From: Phytophthora hibernalis
Lineage: Eukaryota > Oomycota > Peronosporomycetes > Peronosporales > Peronosporaceae
Reading direction: 5' to 3'
DNA length: 64,000 nucleotides
Assembly (NCBI GenBank): GCA_012656075.1
Contig: JAAKBF010000233.1
Span: forward strand, 372,001-436,000
This document shows, piece after piece, positions 10,951 to 23,580 of this stretch (positions are counted from its first letter, which is position 1; every line of letters begins with the position of its first letter). Below the pieces are notes generated by a model. The model saw only the letters and a list, made by a program, of their open reading frames with translations, was not told the origin of the DNA and made no database searches. The position numbers and the translations under genes were made by a program.

Positions 10951-11941
10951 AAGACTACCGGTAGACCCATCGAGCACCGGTACCATCCGTTGAGATCAGT
11001 GCCCGAGCGCTTACATGCAGCATGTCCTCATGAAAGCTCGACTTGATGCGGCATCCGGGCGCTTGCGAGAATCGCCTGACAAGCGCGATCTGCGACAACT
11101 GCGGACTTACCCGTGTTTGACAAGCATCGAAAGCGGCGATGCGGTCTGGTTAAAAACTATTTTAATAGCTTAAAATATCAGCAATGAACGAGTACACATG
11201 TACTTGTATTATACAAGTTGTAAAGTGCTCAATTTGGTCAAGTTCTATTGTACCGGTAAGTTACCCGACAAAACCTTTTGTGCTACCCGGTACTGTATTA
11301 CACGTTCCGGATAGTTGACCTTTTCTTTTTTATGCATTTGACATCTTTTACGTGGCGTAAATACGCTGCCGGCCAACCAATCACCGACGAAACACTCGTA
11401 GCCAGTCGTTGACGCTTTGACTGTTGCCGCCGTAGCTTTTCATTTTCGATTCCGAGCTTGACGGCAGTATGCAACAAGATGCCAGCGCAATGCTGGTGCT
11501 TCCACTAGACAACTTGAGCAAATGATATTTTTCAATCAGCTACTCCGAGAGAGGTTTAGTCGCCTCAACAAAAGATATGTTGGACAATGGTTTATGATGC
11601 TCACCACCACTTCAGTTTTCCTCTTTGCATTTCTTCTACGTGTATGAGCAATTTACTAGTACTTGCTCAATGAGGCCATGGAATTTAGAATGAATGGTTG
11701 CAATGCACTCCATGTATCAAAGTTGAATCGATCAGCTTTGACAACCTATATTTTCGCCTGCCAGGCCCTGCTGGTTTCCACACATTTAGGCGCCACCTGA
11801 AGCAAGTCAGCTGCCGGGTGAGCGAGCGGACACACCAATGTGACATTGGCCCGGTAAATACTGCTGATACCGGTAAACCAAAGCACTGGCATCTGTAGGG
11901 TGAGATTTGCTCGCGCGCCAAAGCCATCCATGTATACATAG

Positions 11942-12007
11942 CATGTATTTTAATACCAGCACACTGTAGCTTTCTAAAGCTAAAGTACGCTGGTATTAAA
12001 ATACATG
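11942..12007. repeat. Foldback element, 19 bp perfect arms with nested hairpin
   Basis: The arm at 11942-11960 and its reverse complement at 11989-12007 match perfectly over 19 bp (CATGTATTTTAATACCAGC). The 28 bp interior holds a second small palindrome, TAGCTTT-CT-AAAGCTA. The structure resembles a tiny MITE or foldback element in intergenic DNA. Confidence 0.85.
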
Positions 12008-12452
12008 TACCAACACATGTCATGTCATGAGTCATGACAGAATTGGCAGTGCCGCACTGCTCACGCGAAGCCGGCGTACCGGTACACGTACGCAATTGTG
12101 CTACTGGAGCATTCGTTGGATTTCCCGGTGCTGGCTGCCATGGTTCGTTTACGGGAGAGCTTCCCGACTCGGGACCCAGCGTGTACCGGTACCAAAAATT
12201 GCGGTTTTCTGGCCAATCGCAGGCAAACTAAAAATTTCGGAAATTTTTGCAACCCTATTCGTCGCGTTTCTCGCAAGGAACGTTCGTGTCGCCAGACTTG
12301 GCTACTTTGCAAAGGTCACGCAGTTGAAGACTTTAATTCAGAACCCGCTGCACAGGAGCAGGAACGATCGGCATTGAGACCGGAGGCGCAGGACGACAGG
12401 CAGGCAGCTGGTCAGGCAAGTACGCTTCGTGTCCGACCACTGACGCCAAAGC

Positions 12453-13161
12453 ATGAAACGCGAGCGATCTCCGAGCTTCCCTGTCTCAACGGCGGCCGCA
12501 GTGTGGTCGTTTGCAGGCCGCACCAGGACTATGTGATGGTGCACAAGCGTCTGCGCGGCCGCAGCGCCGCCTCCTCCTTCAGCAAGCCACGCAGTAGCAA
12601 TGGATCCATCTCGATCAGCAGCAGTCACAGCCACAGCGCCAATAGCGTCATCTGCCAGTCGACGCCGATCACGCCGACGTCCACGAGCGAGTCGCCACCC
12701 GCGACTCCCATGCAGTTCGCCGACTTTTTGTCGACCCAGCGGCCGTCTCGCCGTCCGAGGCTGTGAGCCTCGCCGAGGAGATGGCGGCCGACTTCTTCAG
12801 CGAGGTGTCCATCATGTACGACATGCTGTCGGACATCAAGACGCCCACCGCCGAGGGCCGCGCCGTGGACGAGCTCATGCGCCGCATGCACAGCTTGTTG
12901 AGCGCCGGCGACGGACTCTCCGCGGGTTGCAACATACCGACGCAGATCGCCAACGTGCGCGGGCTCTACAACGGCCTCATCCGCGTGTTCATCTTCCTGT
13001 ACCAGCGGTACTACCAGGCCTTCGTGGTGCTCGAGGTGCACGAGCTGCTGGCCGCGTCCTGGCAGCGCCTGCTGGGATTTGTGGTGGAGTACCGCATCCT
13101 GGACGAAGTGTTCGTCCGCAAGGTGTTCGACCACGTCGCGCAGATCGTCGCGTCCTCCTAG
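12453..13161 (+). CDS. Serine-rich protein with conserved-looking helical C-terminal domain, unknown
   Basis: I do not recognise this gene. The ATG at 12453 (MKRERSPSFPVS) is chosen because, allowing one missing base near 12500-12530 and one in the T-run at 12725-12729, the span gives exactly 237 codons. The N-terminal 100 residues are serine/threonine/proline-rich and low complexity (SISSSHSHSANS, STPITPTSTSES), suggesting a disordered or phosphorylated region. The C-terminal 130 residues are non-repetitive and helical, with aromatic-rich stretches such as IFLYQRYYQAF, and look like a folded alpha-helical domain. No signal peptide and no clear membrane span are visible. Codon use is GC3-rich like its neighbours. 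It ends about 320 bp before the PIKfyve-like gene on the same strand. Confidence 0.6.
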
Positions 13162-13481
13162 CGGCATACAACTGCAGTCCAAGTGGTGATAGTGGTGGTG
13201 TTCAAGGCGACCCTTGTCTAGCCTCAAAGTATAAAATAAAGTCCTGTTATCATTACATGTAGTTCTCGTGGTCCAGATGCAAGTATCGGTGGGCTCAATA
13301 TCGTCAATGTGAAACCAAGCGGCCATTCGTCTGCGGTGCCACGTCTGCCACGTCTGCCGGCATACTAATGGACGCTATTTCCGCCCGCTTACAAAAATCC
13401 ATACAAAAAGAAAGAGAGCAGGAGTGATGGTCCATTCTTGTCCGGCAACTTTCATTCGACTTTCCGCACTCCCCGCGCGCC

Positions 13482-16400
13482 ATGGCGACGATCTGCGGCG
13501 CCTTCCGCGTGCTGGCGAGCGCCTGCACGTCGACGCCCGAGTCTCCGCAGGCACCGCGCAAGGCTGCGTCCTCCCTGTCGTCTTCGCGTGAGCTCGTGCG
13601 CTTTGCCAACGCACTCGGGTCCGACCGCACGCGCCACACGCAACAGCCTCACGGGCTACCAATACACGTCGCTGGACCAGTTCACGCGCTCCGTGGAGAA
13701 GATCTCGACGCTCCGTGTGAACCGCCTGCGCGCGGGTGAGAGCGTGGGCCGCATGTTCAGCTCCATGGACGCGCTGCTGGGCGTGCAGCTCGTGGCCTCG
13801 GCGCGCCGAGACTTCCGTGTGTGCGTCAACTTCGTGCTGCCTGGCAGTGCTGCCGAGGCGCTGGACATCCACCCGGCGGCGCTGGTCGTCGCACTCAACG
13901 GCAAGTCCATGCGCGGCGTGAGTCTGCCGCGCGTGCTGGCCGCGATTCGACGCGCGCTGAGCCGGAAAGACGGCGAGAATGGCGGCAACGCTGCGATTAT
14001 CGACGTGCCGGAGCTCGGAGACTTTATTGAGCTCGACCTGGCGCAGAGAGAACACGAGATGAACGTGGACCGCAACCCGTTCGCGCTCACGCAGTTCCCG
14101 TCGCCGCTGGGCCAGCACTTGCCTGGCGTGAAGCAGTTCCGAGATGACATGGACGTGGACGCGACGGAACCGCTGCCGATTCAGGAGCAGAGCTCGCCTA
14201 CGCTCGGCAGACAGAGATCCCGGTCGTTTAAGCACTTTTGGATGTCGGACAGGTCCAGCAAGGCCTGCTACGAGTGCGAGCAGTTGTTCACGTTTTTCAG
14301 GCGACGACACCACTGTCGTTCATGCGGGCAGCTCTTCTGCGCGAACTGCTGTGCACGACTGCCGCAGTCCTTCGGAGGCAATAAGGTGGACGAGTCCATT
14401 GAAAGGCTGAGGAAGCAACTGGTGTGCCACACTTGCCATCGACAACTACGAGAAGGACTGCAGATGGAACTGACGGGCGCCAAGTTTGAGTCGGAGGATC
14501 CACAGAAACCAGTTAGTTCTCCTCGTGCACAGACACTTCTACTTATGCCGCAGCATATCGCCGAAGCCATGGGACGCTCGACGTCCGATGTGTCCAACTA
14601 CAAGCAATTAGATAAATCGGAATTTTTCGACAAGGACGAAATCAGTGACGACATGCGAGTGAGTGAGCAGCCAGAAAATCGCGGCCACCGGTGCTGTTTA
14701 GCATGTTCCCAAGGTCCAGATTGTTGCAAGTGCTCAGCATCTGGCGCATCAACCACACCTGCACGAGCTGAGCAAGGATGTGAGGCACCATGGCCAAGGA
14801 AGTGGGCGCAGACTGAGAACGTTTAGCGAGCCACAGATTTTGTTCGGGAGAAAAGATGCCCAGCATGTATCCCAAAACTCAAGCGTTCGAACAGCCAGAC
14901 AGATTTGGGAAACCCGAGCAACCATCGCTGGAGCGAGGTAGAGTTTAAGCGCCTTGTCGCCGAGTCAAATGCACAGGCTCGACTTGCTGGGGCATTTCCT
15001 CCGACATCTAGCGCTCTGACGATGCGTCCCAAGGCGCTGTCAGGGACATTCGATACAGCACGCTTCGGTAACGCTGTTCAGTGGGATCCGTTTGGCCCCG
15101 ACAAGTTAGCAACAAAAGATATCGGCACGCTTGCCATGGTCGGACTTTCAAAGGATGTTCACGATGAATCGGACGATCCCAAGCTTGTTGTCAGAAGGGA
15201 AGCAGCGATGGAGCAAATGCTGAAAGATGCTCGTGATCGTATGGAGGAGCGTATATTCCATTTGTTAGATACCTCGCCGGCAGTATCGCAGCTCTTCATG
15301 ATCGAGCAGCACCGGTGGATGCAGATTATCAACTTGTTCGCCCAACGAGCAGCTCATACAGTCTCGTGCGAGCCCGATCAAGGCGATCTACTGGACATCA
15401 TGCAGTATGTCCGTATCCAGTGCTTGGATGGCGGCCGCGTGCAAGACAGCTTCTTCATCGATGGCGTGCTTGTTCACAAAAGTCTGGCCCGCAAGGGAAT
15501 GAGAAGTGACATTTTAAACCCGCGCATTATGTTGATCGCATCGGCGTTGGACTATCAGCGAAAGAAAGAGACGATTTCATCGTTGGAAAGTGTTGCAGGC
15601 CAAGAAGTGGAGTACATGCATATCGTGACGGAAAAGATCATGACGCTCAACCCAGATATCGTCCTGTTTGAAGGGCACGTGCACCGAGTTGCTGAGGAGC
15701 TGCTTTTCAAAGGAAACGTCGCCGTTGTCAAGAATGTCCGATTGATCGATTTGCAGCGAATTGCTCGCTGCACTGGAGCATCGGTGCTAACATCGTACGA
15801 TCACATCGACAAAATGTCTGATGTTGGAGTCATTGGCACTTGCAAGCGATTCTACGTATTACTGAGTGACCAGGAGCCGAAGAGTGCGAAGAAAATTGCT
15901 TTTAAGACCAATGCTGACGGATTCTACGTTCCGGAAGCAGGCACTGGCATTGTCAGACAGCGAAAAAACGGACCCAGCGTCAGAACATTGTGTTTGAAGG
16001 AGGCATCACGTCGAAAGGATGCACTTTGTGCTTGCGTGGGGGCTCCACGGACGTTTTCACGGAGATCACGAGCGTGCTGACTTTGATTATCCGTGCAGCG
16101 TACAACATGCGACTTCAACGATCGGTATTGGCAGCCTACGGATACATTGCCCCCAGCCAAAATCACGAGCGTTCTGTGGCGGAAGAATGGTTTGCGAAGT
16201 CGTCCATGTCCTTGTATATTTCGCTCAAGTCGAATTCGCTGTCGATGCGTGCCGCTCTCAAGGAAACGCAGGCGATGTGCAAATGGTGCAAGGCTCACAC
16301 ACGGTTTAACAACATTAGTTCCCTGCGGGTTGTCCGTGGAGTAGGCGACGACGACAGCTCTGTCACAAGCGCAACTGTTGTGCATTCAGGCCATCCGAAT

Positions 16401-19185
16401 TGGTGCACATGTGGGGCGAAATCGTCTAGCTCGCTTAGGGACCGCATTCTGTTTTCTACCTGTTGGAGTACACTGGAAGGTAGAACGGCATCGAAAGCAG
16501 ATATTATGTGCGTCGATTTCTACAGCTCAAACGACATGTCGGTAGGACAATTTTTGGACAGGTTCTGCTTTGCAAACAGCAAGGCGGAGTTCAAGCGAGC
16601 GTTCACGACGTCAAAACTCTCATTTTCACACGATACTGGTCGTGTAATTGTGCGAGTCAAGGATTTGAATGAGTACAAGGACACGAGTGATCAGCTACCT
16701 CCAGCGGAGTTTCTCCGTGAATTCAATTATCGTGGTGTCCTCCAGAAAATTCGGTCCGACGAGATCCTGATGTGGTCACGCAACGTGAGCGGTGGAAATG
16801 TATCCGGCCTTTTGTCCTCAGAATATTCAGTGGTTCCGAACGATGTGTGGAATTACTCGTTTGGCAAATTCCTGGAGGACATGTTCTACGGAAGGCCATG
16901 GACATCGATTGCGTTCGTTTCCCTCACCTAGCTGGTGTGAGTGGATCTCGAGACGCATCGTTGGTGCATTATTTCTCTCGTCGAGGACGAGTTGTAAGCG
17001 TGCACATTGAACCAGTTGAGCCTGTTCTTCACGTTGCATTGCAACCAGCCTTGTGGCAGGATCACATCGACCACCAGGTTCAGCTCGATGCCATCCACGA
17101 CCTCTGCGACCTCGTGCGCGAAGTTTACCGTGTTACAACCTCGAAGGTGGCGGAATCCATGGCAGACCTCGTTACTCCACTCCATGCAAAGCAGAATTTG
17201 AAAATCCTGCGGAACGAAGTACAGCAATGGTATTCCTGCTTTGGGGCTAAAATCGAGTCAAACCCACCGCAAGATGTGTTCGCGTACAACGCGCATTTTA
17301 GAGAAATTTACGAGTACGCAGTCGGTTGGAGTTTGCGCATTACACGTGCCGTGCAGGCTACGGTAAAGCCAACCATGGTGAATCTCATCAATAGCCCAAA
17401 GAGCGCTCTCCCTAAAGCGTGGTTCGATCAACTGGCTCAACAAGCTGAGTCGAGTGACCACCGTTACAGCGAGCCGTCTACCCCGAGCGTGTTAGCGTCG
17501 CCACTCCCAGTGAGTATCAACTTCAATGAACCTGGAAACTTGGCTCACCTTGCGAGCTTTGCACGTAGCCTCGCAGCCAACAAGAAAAATGACTCTCCAA
17601 TTATGGCTGAGATTGCGAATGAGGTAACCAACACGCTGCGGTCGCAGGGCTCTCAACATTCAGAGCCATGGGATAACGATGAAAGCCACGATCGTTTCGA
17701 TGAGTCAAGCCATTCCTTCCCGGCTGATTTCATGGCGGAAACTGAGCCGTTTCCAGCAGCCACCCCCGTTTTTGGGCACGCTGCCTCAACTTTAGGCGTT
17801 CCGGGCCACATCTCGTCCACCATGGGAGCACTTACGTCAAAGAGAGCTCTTGAGAATTTCAGGCTAACGCAAGAAGCGAAAAGCCTGACGGTTTGGGATA
17901 TCTGGCCCTGCCCAAACGACTTCTCGAGTGGCACCCAAGCTTGTCTTTGGGGGCCAACAACACCACTGTTCTGGTCAACGCGAAACAACCCACTTCTGTG
18001 GTGGCATACTCGTTATTCTCGAAGGAGTACAGTCTGTGCATTAACGAAAATATGCGGAAGGAAGCCACCCGATTTGCTCTCGATGAGAAGTCATCGGCAG
18101 GCGGCAGTGCTCAAATGCCGATGAACAACTGCGCGATGTCCGAGGACACCAACAGTATGCTGCGCATTCTCCGTTCATCTACAAGAAACAACGTGGATCA
18201 CAGTTTCGTCGACGAAAACCAGTTCCAGTCAGCTATGCGGTTCAGTTGTAAATCGTACTATGCCATGCAATTTCACGCGCTCAGGAAGCTGTACTATGGT
18301 GGGGATCGCAACTATGTGGAGTCGCTTTGCAATTGTCAGCAGTGGAATGCTGCCGGTGGTAAGTCAGGTGCAGGCTTCCTGAAAACGCGCGATGAACGCT
18401 TCATTGCGAAGGCTATTCCGGAGATTGAGTTGCAGATGTTCCTGAGTATGGCCAACGAGTACTTTTGTTACATGGCGAAGACTTTCGAAAATGACCTGTC
18501 TTCGATGTTGTCGAAAGTGCTCGGCATCTACAAGGTGTCCATCTCGAATACGACTCAGAGTGGCGACAGCGATCAAAACGTCCGCATGTGCGTGATTGTG
18601 ATGGAGAATTTGATGTATGGGCGCGAAGTGGACTTCTCTTTTGATCTAAAAGGCAAGATGGAAGGACGCTACAAAGAGGATTATAACGGCGATAGCCGCG
18701 CCGTGTTGTGGGACCGCAATTTTGTGGAGCTGGCGGGTGGCATCCCGTTACCCCTTCAAGAGTCCGCGTTATCGCTTCTTCTATCTGCGATTATGAACGA
18801 CACGACATTCCTGGCATCTGTACAAGCCACAGACTACTCCATGTTGGTGGGTTACGACGTCAACAAGCAGGAGCTCGTGGCGTGCATTATCGACTATATT
18901 CACAAATACGACTTCATGAAGATGATGGAGCATGCTGGCAAGCGATTAATCCAGGAGGAGGGAGAAATCACCGTGCTCAACCCGAAGCACTACCGCAAGC
19001 GCTTTTGCCTCGCGATGAACAAGTATTTCGTCACGATTCCATCTCGCTACACGAAAGTAACTACCGTCGTGCGGAACACGGCGTCTACCACTACCACAGT
19101 TGGTAGCACTGGCACAAATGCCCAAGACGATGAGAAGGACTACGCGCAACCCCATACAGCACGAGCACAACTGCCAGCAGTGTGA
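13482..19185 (+). CDS. FAB1: PIKfyve/Fab1-type phosphatidylinositol-3-phosphate 5-kinase with N-terminal PDZ
   Basis: Makes PI(3,5)P2 on endosomes and vacuoles. Order of parts: start MATICGAFRVLAS; a PDZ-like domain at about 13740-13970 (VNFVLPGSAAEAL, VVALNGKSMRG); FYVE zinc finger at about 14230-14450 (WMSD, RRHHCRSCG, CHTC); Cpn60/TCP1 domain at about 15100-16150 (CKRFYVLL, GCTLCLRGGS); a Fab1-conserved central region (SFGKFLEDMFYG); and the C-terminal PIP-kinase fold (VDFSFDLKGKMEGRY, ATDYSMLVGYD, IIDYIHKYD). A 43 bp intron at 14659-14701 fits (GTGAGT...TTTAG). Further frame changes near 13630, 14905, 15975, 16890 and 17885 lack convincing introns; most equal one missing base, so sequencing error is likely. 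Predicted length is about 1,890 aa. The PDZ part is not in animal or yeast Fab1. No DEP domain was seen. Confidence 0.88.
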
Positions 19186-19469
19186 GCACAATTACAAGCT
19201 CTGTTACTGGCACTCGCCGCCGTAGTAGAGGGTGAGCAGAACAGCTACACAAGTTGGCGATAGTAATTTACTGTACATTAGCACCATTTGTTGCGAGAGG
19301 GGACACCGCAGAGCTGGATATGTGCTGAGGTTCATCCCAGGAAGCGAACAATCGGGAACGCGCCATACCTATAGACAAGGGCTTTGGGTAAAAATGTAAT
19401 GCGGTTTCGAACTGCTCCTCGTTGTGTCGCTTCACTAGCAGCACCTATAGATTGGGGTAGCTGAAAGAG

Positions 19470-22400
19470 ATGGAGACTATCGTATTGCTAGAAGCAATTC
19501 TCCATGATCACAGCCCAAGCAAGACCGTGATGAATCCGTTCAAGCACAAGGAAAAAAGGTGGCTGTCTTCACTCCTTCCTGCAAAATTTGCCCCACCGCG
19601 TGTCATAGCAGGGAAAGTTCAGGTGAGATGCAAGTACCACAGTGAAAGGCTCTGCATTATCACCACTTACTTTGTGGTTCTTTATGGCACGCCTAGCTCA
19701 TTCGACGGAAAACCCCACCACCGACTGGAACAACCAACCCTCCGCATTTGGCATATTGGCTCCGCTTTGAAGGTGTTAGTGTCCGCAACGACCGTGATCT
19801 ACCGCTGTATGTACTTCTTTCTCGGTCAAATGACGCAACATTAGACGATGAGCGCACCGTTCGCCAGCTGGAGGCTAACGCCCAACCTGTGCTTCTAGAC
19901 TGTGGACCGGAGGGTCAGTGGAAAGGTTCGCACCTGCCTTACGTATTCGAGCAGGAACTGTTGCTGTTTGACCCCATGGTCTTTACAAGCGTTGCAATCG
20001 GCAAACCTGCAGGTGCTAAACCGCCTACTGCACAGGTGCTTGTATTCGCGTATGGAGCATTCGAAACGTATGTACCTCCAACCAAATCTCCAGAGCAAAT
20101 TGCTCACGAGATGGAAGCGCTTTCAAACCGCTGTTTACAGACTGTCATGGAGGTGGAACAAGATCAACTGCAAGGTGACGATGAATTGTCGCTGGACGCG
20201 CTGCAGCGCAATGCACGACAGCTCTTTCGCATGTTTGACCAGGACAAGTCCGATTCGATTGACTTTGACGGTAGGCTTCTGCACGTGAATCCCTAGTGTG
20301 CAGTCATTTCGCTCATATTTTGTTTAGAGTACAAGCAAATGTTGGCCTACATGAAGGTGAATTTACTGGAGTCGAAGGCTAAGCGCTTCTTCGAGCTCGT
20401 TGACGAACAACACAAGTATGAGAACCTACCTTATCCGTTTGCGATTTCAACACTGTTTTGATTGCCCACTAATTCATTATCATGTGCCGTTATTGCAGAG
20501 GCTACATTGATGAGCGCGAGTTTGTTATCGCGATGTATATCACGAACTACTTGCGTGCACAACAGAAGAAGTCAAAACGAGAGGGTATCAAGGCTGTTGA
20601 TGCTCCGCAAACTTTGTCACCGATCGACATATTTCACCAATTAGATGGTGACAGTGACGAGCTGTTAAATGCATTTGAGTACGAGAAAGGATTGGAGCTA
20701 CTTGGCATTTCTCTCAGGACTAAGCGTGCTCGAAAGAATGCACGCGCCAAGATGCCAAAGTCTGCGGTGATATCGCTGGAACAGTTCAAACGTGCATGGG
20801 TTGAACTGGTCGACGTACGTGCTGAACTGCAGAAACGAAATGTTGAGGGGTTTAATGGAATAATCATCCAGAAGAAGAGCAAACGCGTCTTGGAGCAATG
20901 TAAAAATGCACTGCTGGATGACATACAGCGAGAAGAGCTGGAAGAGCTACGTACCGCACTCCAGGTAAAGGAAGATGTGGTCCGCCATGAAAAAGAGCGA
21001 CGCGCTGCAGAACAAGAAGAATCACGACGTTTATTTCAGCAACAACGGCATGTTGCTACGTCAATTCGAACCAAGGAGGCACTCCGCGAACGCCAAGATA
21101 AAAACAACCGCAAGAAGGAGCGCATGATAAAAATCGGCAAGCTCGAGAAGAGCGACGATTACTGGACCGAGCTGAAGTCGAGGCTGAAAAACGTGTGATC
21201 CATGAGCGTGGAGTTGTTCAGGATCTTATGATGTCAAAGATGGAGCGCATTATCCGTCATAAAGCACGATGCGGTGATGACATTGTGGATTTACGAGGTC
21301 AAGGGCTGAAAGAGCTTCCATACGACTTGTACCATGGCCGAGACGCTCTTGCTTCACTCTCAAGCTTGCTTATCCTTGACTTGGCGCGCAACCAACTTCA
21401 AAGCCTTCCGGAAGCTATATTCACACATTTATTTTCTCTGCAGTCGTTGGATGTGAGTGATAATGAATTGAGCTCCTTACCGGAGGAAATTGGCGAAGCG
21501 CATGATTTACAGTTGCTTGATGCGCGTAGCAATCGATTAACTGGAACCCCAGTAGGTCTGGCAAATCTCCATGAATTGCGAGTGCTGCACTTAGCGTACA
21601 ATCGTTTAGTGAAATTCGGAGACAACTGTGATGGCCTTCGCTCACTCGAGGAGCTCAACTTAGCGAGCAACGTGTTGGAAGTACTAGCTGACGGAATTGG
21701 TGATGCCCTTGTGAGGTTGGTGCGCCTCAACCTACGAGGAAATCTATATCTCAAACGACTTCCCAACAGTTTACAGCAACTACGTCACTTAAGCATATGG
21801 GACCTCAGCGCTTGCGATCAAAAGCGGTTGGGCAAAGACGTCTTCGGTGCAAGACTACAGAATTTACGCAGCCTCGATGTGTCATTCAATGCTCTCTCTA
21901 CGCTTCCGGATGGAATTGGTGCAATGCCCAAGCTTCAGGAACTGAATTTCAAGTCAAATGCCCTCGGATCGCTACCCGTAGCAGTAGGCAGTCTCGCCGA
22001 GTTGGTTGTTCTGAATGGAGAGAATAATGCACTTCAATGGCTTCCGTCAGGTTGCGGAGAGCAATGGGATTTACTGGAGGTGCTGAGATTATCACACAAT
22101 CGTATTGCTGAGCTACCTGCTACGCTAGGATTGCTGCGTTCCTTACGCACTTTACATCTCTCAAACAATCGCCTCAATGTCCTCCCTCTTGAGCTGGGAG
22201 CGTTGACCAACCTTCGTGAAATGGATGTATCATGGAATCAACTCTCAAGTATCCCCGATGAACTCGGGTGTCTGGCGTCGCTAACGACACTTGATATCTC
22301 TCACAACCGACTAGTGAGATTTCCTCAAACAATCGCGATGCTGAAGCGATTAGCTTGTCTACTTTGCTCGCACAATTTACTAACAACCCCACTGGAGTTA

Positions 22401-23524
22401 GGTCTTCGAGATTTGAAAGCCTTGCATTACGTGGACCTGGCACAAAACAAACTTGTAGAGCTGGAGCCGTGCCTTTATGAGCTACCAGAACTAGAAGTGC
22501 TGAACCTGAATGGAAACAAAATAGCAATGCTACCTTATGAAATGACGCAACACTGTGTGGCACTTCGAAAACTGGACCTGTATAACAATCGACTTCGTGC
22601 ACTTCCCTGGAACTAGCCGACGGGCTTCTCGCACAGCTTGAGGTATTCTCTATCGGCCGTAATCCACTGACGCTTCTTCCTGAGAAGACGAGCAACACTT
22701 GGAAGCTAAAAGACCAGTACCAAACTAGCTTTGCAAACGGATACACATCGGCTGAAACCAAGGCGTGGGTTGCAGATCTTAGAGTTTGCTACCCGGTATT
22801 TGTTCAAGTCTGGGAGGAGGTCGCAGTCGATAGGCACGCTTCTCAATCTCTGCAGATGATTGATGAAAAAGCGAGAATTAGTACCCGGAAAGCAAAAGGT
22901 GTTTCGATATCGAGTGGCGAGTTTTGTAGGCGTGTAGAAGCCGCTGTGAAAGCCACCGGTGGCGACGATCATGAAATACCTGGATCGTGGCAACCTCGCT
23001 ACGAGCGACTTGCTCGTCACTACTTCTACGAGTTCAAACATGTCGGACACACAATTGTGTTCGATGCATCCACCCAGCGTCAGGTTTCAAAGCAAAATGC
23101 AGAAGTTGCGATGGAACTGCAGCGTCAACGTTTCGATCGAGCAGACTTGGCGATTAACGAGTGCAATGAGACCCGAACTCGATTGGAAGCCGCCTACCAT
23201 GCAGGTAAAAATGTCTTGGTCTCGGTTACCGAGAAAGCCCATGAACGACGGGCTGATCACGAAAAACAACTACTGGAACATGCTCGGCGTGATGCACAAA
23301 TGATAAATGCATCTGTCAAGACGAAGATTGAATTCGCAAGGCGAAGACACGAAGAAGTCAAGCGTAGCCAACAGTCAAAGTTTGCGGACGAAATGAAGAG
23401 GCTTGCTCGGGAGCGTTTACAGTCAAAACAGCAGCACCGAAGCGCTCAAGGTAAAAGCAACAGTCGGAAAATTGTGGTAGCATCAGAAGGCGAGGACAGG
23501 GAAGCGAGAAATGATGTAACATGA
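19470..23524 (+). CDS. EF-hand / leucine-rich-repeat protein with C-terminal coiled coil
   Basis: Exons 19470-19622, 19697-20270, 20328-20415 and 20499-23524 join in phase. Adding one missing base near 21172 and one near 22603 gives exactly 1281 codons, supporting one gene of about 1,280 aa. The first EF-hand loop spans the 20271-20327 intron (DQDKSDSIDFDE); a second follows (VDEQHKGYIDEREF), and a degenerate third is possible (LDGDSDELLNAFEYE). A charged helix leads to about 14 leucine-rich repeats of LxxLxLSxNxLxxLP type from about 21,280 to 22,620. The C-terminus (22,850-23,524) is a charged coiled coil. It is probably a calcium-responsive scaffold; no enzyme domain is seen. The two halves could be called separate genes if the frame breaks were real, but codon use and motif continuity argue against that. 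Confidence 0.8.
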
Positions 23525-23580
23525 GCGATAAACGAAATGATGAGCGTACTACAGTAATGGAGTGAGTGGCTATCCGAGTT

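Larger units (their letters stand above)
10778..12452. other. Long non-coding interval with foldbacks and palindromic octamers
   Basis: About 1.7 kb without a reading frame I can support. It holds two strong hairpins, listed separately, and many ACATGTAC and ACCGGTA-type palindromes, for example near 10905-10921, 11194, 12077-12090 and 12180. A/T content rises around 11150-11350. The right end must contain the promoter of the gene starting at 12453. Confidence 0.55.

Noticed and set aside
15929..15978. A 50 bp GTTCCG...CAG interval as an intron in the PIKfyve gene
   Set aside because: It restores frame, but the donor is weak and the exact protein length here varies between species; left undecided rather than annotated.
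16849..16898. A 50 bp GT-AG interval in the PIKfyve gene that would correct the frame
   Set aside because: Splicing it out would remove the Fab1-conserved SFGKFLEDMFYG block, so a single-base error is the better explanation.
22174..22761. A 195-codon minus-strand frame opposite the LRR region
   Set aside because: It is antisense to regular leucine-rich repeats; the repeat itself generates long open antisense frames.
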